Source of the DNA: Siniperca chuatsi
Taxonomy: Eukaryota; Chordata; Actinopteri; Centrarchiformes; Sinipercidae
Length of the DNA: 64,000 nt
Assembly: GCF_020085105.1 (NCBI RefSeq)
Contig: NC_058051.1
Span: 3,988,001 to 4,052,000, forward strand
Direction: 5' to 3'
In this document: one piece after another, positions 47,641-58,000 of the stretch
Layout of the letters: each line of letters begins with the position of its first letter
Position numbering within the stretch: position 1 is the first letter of the stretch
The notes under the pieces: generated by a model
The model's input: the letters and a program-made list of their open reading frames with translations, nothing else
What the model was told of the DNA's origin: nothing
Databases searched by the model: none
Position numbers and translations under genes: made by a program

Positions 47641-47885
47641 AATAGCTCACCTGGTAGAGTGCATGCTATGTCAAGACTGAGTCCTTACTGCAGCCCTTTG
47701 CCCATGTTATCCCTTGTCTCTGTCTAAAAAGGAAAAGTCGCACACTCTGGCTCCATATGCATTTCTCTTTTATTCAAATGATGTTTCGGCCCTTAAGCCT
47801 TCTTCATGATTAACAATCAATCCCCTCTCTCTCCCCCATGCCTTTCCTGTCTCTCTCTACTGTGACTATGAAATAAAGTAGAAAT
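47640..47885 (+). mobile_element. tRNA-derived SINE interrupted by about 100 bp
   Basis: The left part CAATAGCTCACCTGGTAGAG...TGAGTCCTTACTGCAG and the right part CCCCTCTCTCTCCCCCATGC...AATAAAGTAGAAATGCCG together match the SINE at 55975-56150. Between them, about 47712-47810, lies foreign sequence that includes GATGTTTCGGCCCTTAAGCC. Confidence 0.75.
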
Positions 47886-47889
47886 GCCG

Positions 47890-49690
47890 AGAAAAAAAAG
47901 AAGAGAAAAAAAGAAAGTTTACCACAGAAGTAAGCACATGCAAGCTGTACTCTTAGCTACTTGACATTTTCACAATGATCTAAAACGACAACATTGACAT
48001 TTGTCCAAATATTTATTTTGGTCCAAGAAAAGGACACATAGCGGACTTTTGCCATCCAAATACAAACATATTGTAACAACAGATACATACACCATGACAT
48101 ATTCAATGTATGACATGTCATGACAGTCATAATGCATTAGACAATTCTATGAACAAAAATACATTTAAGACAATTGAAAACTTTTAAGGGCTTAAAACAT
48201 CCTTAAAGACATGTCACTTATTAATTTTACATGTTACTTAAGATTCAAAAATGCTTTGTACTATACAGTTCCAAATCACACTGCCCAAATTCACAGGCCT
48301 CAGGTGCATTGTTCTACTTGGAATACAGTCACTCTTGTCTCAGGCATGTCTTTAGTGGGGAAGGCTGGACCTCGGGTTCTTCACTGGGCCAACAGTCATT
48401 TGGCCATGTGTGGGAGCTGAAAGGATATAAAATTGGACCAAGTAAGAAAAATAGAGTATCACACAGCAGGCTTATTGGAAATATGAGCAAAAATGGCTAA
48501 TAGCAACAGATTTGTTGAGTCTGATAGCTGGTAATAAGCACAAAATCAACAGCGATGTAGAGACTGACAACAGGCAATGAGCATAATTCAGCATAATGTT
48601 GCTGAATGTTGGTGTTACTGTAACACATAAACACTTAACCAGTGTTTCTGACTGACATGAGGGTGAGCAGATGACAACATTTTCAGTTTTGGGTGATATA
48701 CTCCTTTAAGTTAATTTTTAAGAATACAGCAGTCACTCACCTTTGACTCCAATATGATTTTGGAATGGATTTTGCTTCTACCCCTTCAAGAAAAATGTTT
48801 GCAGTCATCAACAACCTTGCAACAGATGAAATTTGTTTTAGTGATTCAGCAACTGGCAATGTAAATCTAACATTTTTGAGAGAAATGTACTTGGTTGAAC
48901 TTGCAGTAACTTAACCTTTTTTATTCCAAGTAATGTTCAAGCAACTTGGAAAAAATCAATCACCAAATAAACTCCCATTAGGTATGATCTCTGTTTTAAC
49001 AAGGGAAGTCAAAACACATCAAGTGCAACATTGTACTGAATTTCTGTAGCAACAACAAGAACTACAAACAAGTGATTTCAAACTTAACATTATAATATTT
49101 CATCTTACAAGACTCCAAGACAAGACTTACAAGATTACATACAGAACTTTTTAGTCCATTTAAAAAACAATTCCCAACACCAAGGATGAAGAGTCCAGCA
49201 ACATTTCTGGAATAAAAGATGGTTAAAGTTCCCCATCTGAAGGAGAGATGGACAGAGGAGCTGGAGCTTCTGCAGATACCTAAAGACCGATCCATTGAAA
49301 TGGCTGAAACGTTCAACTCACATACACATTCACTTTGATTACTATCTAAATATAAAAATACTTTTTAGCTCAGGGTTTGCATTTTAAATTACATGGGGTA
49401 AAAAGGCAAAAAAAAAAGTGATATAATTTCATTTGTGTGTTGTGTCAACAAACCCTGAATTCACATGGCATCCTTTTGCCTGGAGGCCATAACTGCCCCT
49501 TCATAAAGTCAATAAAGGTAATGGTTTCAATGAATTTGTCATGAACACACACCAAGACAATGAAATAACACAACTTGGTTATTTTGCGAAACAATATGAA
49601 TTATTTCTTATGTAATATGACATTGTATAATGTCACATTCTTCAGTGGTTTCTTCTCTTTCTTTCCATGTACACCGTAGTTGCACCAAAC
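47890..49690. other. Intergenic, no gene recognised
   Basis: Apart from the MITE end, no feature is supportable. Several sub-90-codon ORFs have no protein-like pattern. Confidence 0.5.
48655..48712 (-). mobile_element. hAT-like MITE end
   Basis: The minus strand reads TTAAAGGAGTATATCACCCA, then AAACTGAAAATGTTGTCATC and TGCTCACCCTCATG. This is a ubiquitous short element end in fish genomes. Confidence 0.65.
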
Positions 49691-50430
49691 AGTGTGTGTT
49701 GCAATCGCTAACATTACCCGCCGGACTGGTCCTGGGGATGTGGAATGTCATGTGGTGAAGGAACTGGAGCTGGCTCACCTCTACACTTAGCACTAGTTCT
49801 GGAACCAAACTCCTGGAGAGGGGCTGGACTCTCTCCTTTTCTAGAGTTGCCCAGGGTGAGAGGTGCCGGGTGGGTATGGGGATACTCACAAACCCCCCCG
49901 ACTGAGTGCCGCTGTGTTGGAGTTCTCCCTGGAGAATGACAGGGTTGCCTTTATGCGACTGCGAATCACAGAGGGGAAGGCTCTGACTGTTGCATGTGCT
50001 TATGCACCGAACAGCTGCTCAGAGTCCCCGGCCTTCTTGGAGTCTCTGGGTGGCATCCTGGAAGGGATTCCATATAGGGACTCTATAGTTCTACTAGCAG
50101 ACTTCAACGCTCACATGGGCAACGATAGAGAAACCTGGAGGGGGTGATTGGGAGGAACGGCCTTCCTGATCTGAACCAGAGTGGTGTTTTGTTATTGGAC
50201 TTCTGTACTAGTCATGGATTGGCCATAACAAACACCATACTTGGTGCCAGAACACCTTAGGCCAATGTTGGCCATATGTCTTGGATACTTGGGTGAAGAG
50301 AGGAGCAGAGCTGTCAACTGATCACCACTTGGTGGTGAGTTTGATCAGATGGCAGGGGAGGCTGCCAGACAGACCTGGTAAACCCAAACGTGTGGTGAGG
50401 GTGAACGGTGAAGCAGCACACAGAAAATGA
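49690..50430 (+). pseudogene. LINE endonuclease-domain fragment
   Basis: Reads [39 protein letters not shown], then [19 protein letters not shown] and LSTDHHLVVSLIRW-type sequence in shifted frames. These are sequential blocks of an apurinic-type endonuclease of a fish LINE, with the catalytic GDFN altered to ADFN. No RT follows. Confidence 0.75.
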
Positions 50431-50630
50431 CCTTCATCGCTGGAGCTTGAAATGTAGTGAGGGTTATGCACTCTTTTTCTGGACTTTGGTTCACACTCAA
50501 CAGAGGATTGCTCCTCAAAGTGCTTCGCCCAGAGCTTAGCTTCCTCATAGTCCTCTGCATGGAAAAATTTGCATGGACAATACTTTTTAGCCATTTTATT
50601 TGAAAGAATAAAAATATTCATGATTCATCA
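50430..50630 (-). pseudogene. Short protein-like fragment, possibly DUF4806-type
   Basis: The minus strand reads MAKKYCPCKFFHAEDYEEAK, LWAKHFEEQSSVECE, KSRKRVHNPHYISSSSDEG. The pattern of DYEEA followed by a basic KRKR and acidic-serine stretch recalls the N-terminal part of fish multi-copy proteins. The sequence then runs into the neighbouring LINE, so the copy is cut. Assignment is weak. Confidence 0.3.
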
Positions 50631-51817
50631 TGAAAATGTACTGAGTGCAGACCATAGTGGAAGTATAGTTCACCAAAGGAAAAATGGACAAGCCATGGAT
50701 GACCAAATTAGTGATCTGTTAAAATGCACGGTATAATTACTCTACAATGGATGGAAATAGATTCACTTATTGTTTTCACCCATACACTCCCCACTGGGGT
50801 TTCGTAAGGAAGCAGTATGAACTTAGTCAGATGTTCTGATCAAGGTCCTCTGATTGGTGGCCACAAGAAGATCAGTCAAGTGCACTGAGTTACCATGGCT
50901 GTTTAAGTTTATACAAACAGTACCAGTCATGCCAGGGAACACTCGAACTCTACAGAGCCTCCAGTCAGGACTTACATATTCCTAATTAGACTTGACTGTC
51001 CTTGGGCACAGGAATAACATATGTGACATTCCCCTTAAAGCCTTTTATTTAATCAAAATTGCTTTTTTTCTGGACTCATGTTTGCCTGTTTACTCCTTCC
51101 TTCTATGAGAATGTGAGTACCAAAACACTGAGGCGGCCATCTTGAATTTTGCTCAGTAAGCTAATATTGTAGTGTAAATCATGTGTCACTGAATAAAAGA
51201 GCAGGCATTTTTACATGTAACCTGATTCTATCCTGTTTTTGCATCTGAGGGAAGGGTTGGGGGGTGGTTGTCAGGCTCATCCCGGCTTAGCTGTGGTAGT
51301 TATACTCAGGTCAAATTCAGGCCACACTTCAGCCATGTACGACAGACTCGGCCTAGAACTGTCCCGTACCTCACCCCGAGACTATGCCGGCCATGATCAC
51401 TCAATATCGGCCCAAGTGTTTTTGTTCTGGCTCGTGCGATACAATTTTGCTGGCTAGTATATAATAATGTGATGAATTTTGTTCTTTTTTTTGTTTATAT
51501 CATATTGTTTCGGTAATTGTCTCCATGAAGCACAGTTCGAAAGATATTTAAGGTTTGTCAGGGATTTGCTCAGTTTTACAGTGGACTGAACAGCTGCAGA
51601 GCTACTGTAGATTTTTGGGATGAATCAAATTACTTACAACTGTAAATAAATTATGCCAAAAAAAATTACATCATGAAAACGGTCTTGTCATTTTTTTTCT
51701 GAATTCTCAGTATTTCCATCATGACTCTTGGGTGTATTACCACTATGTGTCATTCGTACTCTTATTGGTTATCGCAATTAATGGTGATAATGAGATGTAG
51801 GTACCTAAACACATCAC

Positions 51818-52160
51818 CTACTGCTCTGACTGGCATCCACATTTCCTCATCTGTTGGCTCATCTGTTTTCTGCTTGTTTCTGTCCACTCCATAAAATCAG
51901 AGATTTGAACTTGGGACACATATATCTGCATTAGAACTTGAGAATAGTAAGGGAGTGTTGTTCGCAAATCATAGTGTTGGTCAAGGGAAAAGTTAGGATC
52001 TGACTCTGACCCTCCTAGACCATGCTTGTACGTACATGAGCATTTAATCTCCCCTTTTCCACAACAGCCACAAGAGAAGAGACCATCAGGGGAGGCAGCA
52101 AGGTGTGGTACATCCACTTTCACAACAAGGCCCACTGCCTCTAGGTGCAATTTTTTCATT
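51818..52160 (-). pseudogene. YqaJ-like exonuclease remnant
   Basis: A 113-codon frame reads PHLAASPDGLFSCGCCGKGE, EIKC, and DQHYDLRTTLPYYSQVLMQI. This is the core of the lambda-exonuclease/YqaJ fold: Asp of SPDG (residue 25) and Glu-x-Lys of EIK supply the metal site. The family usually has GLLEIKCPY; here a few residues are lost and CPY is disturbed. Such ORFs in fish are repeated and usually travel with DNA transposons. No flanking transposase is visible. Confidence 0.65.
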
Positions 52161-52600
52161 TCTTTCCATGTCTGGGTGTAACAGTGGGGTTCACATAATT
52201 TTGTTAGACAGATGGTTTATGGACACACTGTGCAGTTGGACAGATAATGTGTCCATCTTGGCAATATTGCCAAACAAATCTAGGTTTATTATAGTAACTA
52301 TGCTTGTACAATTGCTAATGACAACTCTCTTTAACACCATTACTACAGTCCACAAACAGGTTCAAAAAGAAGCACCCCTAAATAATGGACGGTGTTAATG
52401 TGAAATCCTATCAAAGCAGTTGTAGAAGCAGGTTTGTGCTCTTTAAAATGCAGAACAGTACTCCAAAATACAATCAGATCTACTCTCCAGGCAAAACCTG
52501 TAGTGAAATTATAAGGGTTGTGGTTCTCCCATGTTCAGAACAATGACCCAGATTTTTTTTCCCAGCAGACATTTTGACTTGTGTTACTTATACATTAAAG

Positions 52601-52793
52601 ATGGCTCTGTTCCATTCAAGTGTCCCAGTAACTCCTAACAGTGTAACAGTGATCCAACATGCACAATACCAGGACGCTATTATTTTCACCTGCGCATTTC
52701 CTACTGTGACATGTCAAAAGTCTACAGTGAAAAAGGCCTATTGTGCATGCTGGCTCACTGCCACACTGGCACACTTGAATGGAACAGAGCCAT
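52601..52793. repeat. Perfect 23-bp inverted repeat
   Basis: ATGGCTCTGTTCCATTCAAG plus GTGT at 52601-52623 is the exact reverse complement of 52771-52793, with a 147-bp spacer. A diverged direct repeat (CACCTG-GC-TTTCCTACT to AAAAAGGCCTAT) starts inside the unit and recurs at about 52805-52868. Confidence 0.8.
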
Positions 52794-52869
52794 TGTTAAT
52801 GTTTTTATTAACACCTGTGCTTTTCCTACTATGAAAAGTAAAAATGCTTGGTGAGAAAAAGGCCTATGA

Positions 52870-53540
52870 CTTTCAAACACACATTAAAAGCGGCGCCCAT
52901 GTGAGAGTGTTGTTCCCAATTTTGACCTTTTCTTCGGTGGGACAAAACACTGCCAAACTGTTTTAAAACCCAACATCCAAACCAGCACCAATGGTGATAA
53001 TAACATTAGAAACAAAGAAACATACCGTAGGAGCATTTAACAGCAAATGATTATATAAGAGCTGATGGCAAGACCACAAACATAATTATCTACAAATTCC
53101 TAAATTTGAGTGTCCAGTACCTTTAATCCGTCCCAAGTATCCTTTATGATTTTAAAGAGCTGATGACACAACCTTGTCAAATAACAAATTGCGTAAAAAA
53201 TTTACTCCACCAGTTCCACACATACAACTCCAATATACATGCAGGAGGTAAAAGTGCCCATGAGTGACACTATTGAAAAGGACAGTGTTTGTCAAAAAGC
53301 AATAGTTACTATTTTTTTAAACCTTCATTAGAACTAAACTGAGATTTTCCAGGGCTGCCATGGTCTAAACCTTGTTGGATGTAATCTAGTGGAGGTGTCT
53401 CCACCCAATGACACCACAGGTTACTGGCAAGGTATTTCTTGTTAAATGCCAAATACCCAGGTTATCCTGCTGAATAAGCTGGTAAACAAAGCAAATTCTG
53501 CAAAAAAAAAAAAAAAAAAGATTTCTTCTGTTGTAATTAA
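52870..53540. other. Intergenic, no gene recognised
   Basis: Includes a 17-18 base poly-A run near 53502-53519. No coding signal. Confidence 0.5.
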
Positions 53541-53554
53541 CAAACATAAAGCAT

Positions 53555-53560
53555 TTTATT
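53555..53560 (-). terminator. Candidate polyadenylation signal for dnajc16
   Basis: AATAAA on the minus strand about 1.04 kb past the dnajc16 stop; it is the first canonical hexamer I found downstream. The stretch 53561-54601 would be 3' UTR. Confidence 0.4.
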
Positions 53561-54601
53561 ACAACCAACAAGAGGATAAATGCATTATTGAAGACCAACT
53601 GAAATATCTGACAGTAGCAGACATCATTTTTTACTTGTAAAAGAAATGAAAAAAAAAACCATTACTACAGCATTTTGATAGATCCATGTAAAACATTCAT
53701 CTTATCTTTCTAATTACACACAGGTCCTATAGATAATATGATTCTGTACAATATTTACATCACATAACAAAATTATATTTTTACACTTAATGTTGACAAA
53801 ACAAGCAAGCACACACTAAGTTCAAGTTCAAGATGACATCGACAATTGTGCACATTTGGACATTCAGAAAATGAAAGGGGACAGCCTGTTCATTATGTTT
53901 GCTACATAAAGCTACTGGCTGACTGAGGTTGTTACATAAACCAAGGCTGCTAAATAAGTCTTGCTTGTAGTGAAGTACATTTTAAACCACAACCCCAACA
54001 GTTTCCATCTGCCTTTCTTCTTATGCAATCACATGATCAGGACGAACATGGAGAAACCTTTGAGGTCCAGGGTAAAAGGCATTGTCATTATAGCAGCACG
54101 CTATATTGCACAAGCGAGTCAGAATTCAGGAGATAATCTATAACTGAAAAAACAATTGGGCTGAGATGCATAAAAAAGACATTTAGTGTTAGACACATGC
54201 ATCTCTGTTCACAGTATTCATCAATGAAGACGAAGGTAATTATCCTGCCTCCTTTAGTGTGTGTGAATATGACTGATGGTCATGACAGCAGGAGAGTACA
54301 AATGGCCACAGTGATTTTTCTGTTTTCTGTTCACAAGGCTGTCACAGCAGCATTTGCCTGAATAAAATATGACAACCAACAGTTAAAAACAGCATGCGAT
54401 GAGTGTAAGAGGGGTACACTAAAGGACCTGTCCCACAGTAGTTGCACTGAAGCCAAGTTTGTAATATTGACTCAACTTTAAAGACATCTGTAACTATTAA
54501 ATATCTCAAGTGCAAAAAAGGCAGCTCTAGCCTAATTTTAGCAGAACACGAGAGGAGTGTGACAGTAGATATGTACTAAGTCCTTTCTAACTCGCCTCGA
54601 T

Positions 54602-55049
54602 CTATTTACTGGGGGTGATCTTGTCTAGTCCTGGCCAGGTGGGAATGTAGTAGCGAGGCAAAGTGCCTTCCATGAGCCTTTCCATCCACAAGCCCAGGCG
54701 GTCCAGTTTGTGGTGGATTTGCAGGGTGGATATGCTGCGGGATCGGTTGGATTTGCGCTGTGGATGGTCATCACGCAAACTGGACCTCGACCTCCCCCCT
54801 GAAATGCCCCCTTCATCCTCAGATGACTTACTGTCAAGGTCTTCCCCAGTGTAGACGGGCTTAAACAGACAAAGGTACTTTTTGTGTCCGTTAAGTGCCA
54901 GCACGTAGCCGGTGTAGTCTATCTTGTGGTGACCCCTGTCATCCTCATCTGCATCAATCTGCGTAGCGTCCTGGGCGTATTCCAGCAGTGTGTTCATCCA
55001 CTCGCTGTGCTTGTCAATATTCAGGAAGGAGAAATGCAGCGTCAGGCTC
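54602..55049 (-). CDS. dnajc16: dnajc16 exon 14, C-terminus and stop
   Basis: Completes Gly643 and encodes 644-791 and a TAG stop. SLTLHFSFLN is followed by DYTGYVLALNGHKKYLCLFK, a Ser/acidic stretch, RSRSS, and LWMERLMEGTLPRYYIPTWP. Acceptor CTCTCCTAG. Confidence 0.95.
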
Positions 55050-58000
55050 CTAGGAGAGTGTTGAAATAATGAATGTGATGAAGTACATGATTGTTAAAAA
55101 CAAACTCATATAATGGACTTTATTTGTTCCACACAAGGAAAAGGGAATGTTTAGCTTACCCTGTGAAGGAGTAGACCTCTTTGGCAAACTTGCTAAGGAG
55201 GATGTTCTTGGAGGCGTCAGTGAGCACCAGCACTATGTTCATGTGTCCCGGCCTCAGCTTCACCAGGTTGCTCATGTAAGTGATATCTGTCAGCTCTGTC
55301 ACCTCCACAAAATTCTTCTTGGGAGGCCGACTGAAATCAACAGCCAGAATGAAGAGTTTAAAAACATGACGATAAATCCTGCACTCGATAAAGCGTTAAT
55401 ATGTAAATTCTAAATGTATTCTTGCCTTGAAGTACTACCGGTCCCTGGTGACCCATTTTCTGCTTTTGTTCCATCTTTTGCCTTTGGTTTTGTCTGCTTA
55501 TCTTCACTTGAGTCACTGAAAACACACACAAAGGGGGTGCGCAGGCATAGAAGAGTTAGAAAATTAATAGCATTATTACTTTTTCAGACATTACGTTTTC
55601 TTTGGCTTGTCTTAAGCTATATAGTACAGTATATAGCGTTACAGTTTTGGTGGTCTAGTAAAACGTGTATGGTAAAGCAACCAACCTGAAGGCCTGGATG
55701 ACCACAGTTCCAAACAAGATGAACAAGGCAGAGAAGATGAGGGACAGAAGAGGCATCATCTCACGCCTGCAAATCATCACAGATGTCTTAGTGCAACAAG
55801 ACACACTGTATTTATCTCAAGAGTGTGCTATTCCAAAACAGGTGGAAGGTAGCTTGCTTGTAAATTAAATACTGTTGTAGTGCAATTTTAAACTTCCAAA
55901 AATCTTAATCTTTAACATCAAATTCTTACATATGTGTGGAACTGCTTAACTGGATCTAAAATGAAACTTCAGTTAGAGTCCCGGTAGCTCACCTGGTAGA
56001 GCGCGTGCCATTAAGGCTGAGTCCTTACCGCAGCGGCCCTGACTCGATTCCAACCCGGGTCCTTTGCTTCATGTCATCCCCTCTCTCTCTCCCGCCTTTC
56101 CTGTCTCTCTCTGCAGCTATCACTATCCAATAAAGGCAAAAATGCCCGAAAAAATAATCCAAAAAAAATAAAGACAAAGATTTCTACCTACCAGTTGTTA
56201 TGCAGAATATCATCGATGACTTCAGAGAGGTAATCGTAAGATGCATAGATCCATCGGATTACAAACATCTACAGAGTGAGAGTATTACTTTTAGTAACAG
56301 GACTGGTGGTTGATATTTATCCAACAGTACTTGGTTATAAGAATCTTGGTTGCATAGACAAGCATTGTTCAAACCCACTATTTTTACTCAAAGAGAAACA
56401 TACAGAGGCGAACTCGTTGTTGAGCTCAGGCAGCACAGCGTCATGGATGAGGATGGACGGGTCCTTCTGAAGTCGCTCCAGCTCCTCCAGAAGACGCTGC
56501 TTGTCTTCCTCACTGCCGTTCCAGGCCGTCACAGGCTTGAACAAGGCCTTCCCTGCAGCGTTACGCCTCTCCAGGATCACCACCTGAGTAAAGAAAAAAA
56601 CACTCAGTCCGTTAATATGAATCTTGAATAATACACTTCTTATGGGAGCATGAGTTATTAAGTCAAATGTCCATTCCAAAGACTTCTTTAGAAAATAAAA
56701 TAAAACAGCTGTTTGTTTTGGCATTGAGGAATAACCCTTGAAATCATTACTTTGTCTCAAATTTGTGCACTAATACATTATACTACTGATTATTAAAACA
56801 AATATGCTGAATGAATACCATTACCAATTCTCAAATCCCCATATATGCTGTAGATTCAGAGTGGAACTGGCAGCTGTAGTGTTGGACATGTATGAGTGTA
56901 CCTGTGGTGGTGACTGTGTACGGTCCTTGTTCTGCATGAGGATGTCACAAAGAGGTTGCTGTAGCCGCTGGTACACATAGGCAAACCTCACAACTTCCTT
57001 GGTAGTAGTAGAGGCAAATGAAAGAAACACCTGGTTTGCAAAGGAAAAGGTCTCTTCGTCACCTGTGATCAGCAGGACACAGTATCTGAGGGGAGGAAAG
57101 ACATTAAAGTAACTTAGTGAATGCAAACTGCATATCTTAAAATACCTCAAATTAGATGTGGAAATTATAACAAAAAATGCACTGAATTGGTTTCATATTT
57201 GAATTGTCTCTGACTTATGGGTGTGAACAGATGTTAAAAAAGAAAATGCTAGGCTCTCTTACTTCCTGCGTCTATGGAACTGTTTGACAGGACAGAGCTC
57301 ATCAAAGAGCTTCTGATTGACCAGCCGTGGCACAAGGAGAAATTTGTTGTTTGACATGAACTCATCAATAATTTGCTTTTTCATTCCTTTAGCCTGCAGA
57401 GAACAAACATAACCACATAGAAAAAAAGAGTGAGGTGCCATTTTAGTGAAAACAAGTGCAACTAGTTCCGTGTATAGATAACAGTCAATGATTAAATTTA
57501 ACCAGAGGAACTACTTTCTTTTCTCAAGCTCCCTGCTGCTGTGATTTACCTGTATAATGTCAGCAGGCTTGTCAATGTTCTCTTTGAAGACCAGCATGGT
57601 CGGAGCGTAAGTGTTAATATTGAACTGTTTCTGCAGATTGGCAGTCTCTGCAAGGCCCTGGTCCACATAGCCAAACTGCAAGTAATCCTTATAAGCAAAA
57701 GCTGTCAGCTATGGAGATACAGAGATAAATTATTGACATGTTTGTGTTAGTGATGCAATTACTGTCAGTGGCACTTGAGATACATTTCACATAAAAAAAA
57801 AAAAAAAAAACTGCAAGGCAAGAGCCTACCTTGTATAGCAGAGGAACCACAGGCACTTGGTCGAACAGAAGCACATGTGGCTTGTTGAGCTCATGCCAGC
57901 TATTCAAGAACTGCAGGTCATTCTTGTCTGTGACCTGAAATATAGAAGAAAAAAAATAATATTTTGAATGTATGCTACCAATCCATCTTCTGTATGTCCA

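Noticed and set aside
55980..56060. Possible tRNA gene on the plus strand
   Set aside because: Both promoter boxes are present, but no cloverleaf with a paired acceptor stem is evident, and it continues into a CT-rich SINE body with an A-rich tail.
56335..56760. 141-codon minus-strand ORF
   Set aside because: It is dnajc16 exon 9 read through both flanking introns; the true exon is 56404-56583 by splice sites and phase.
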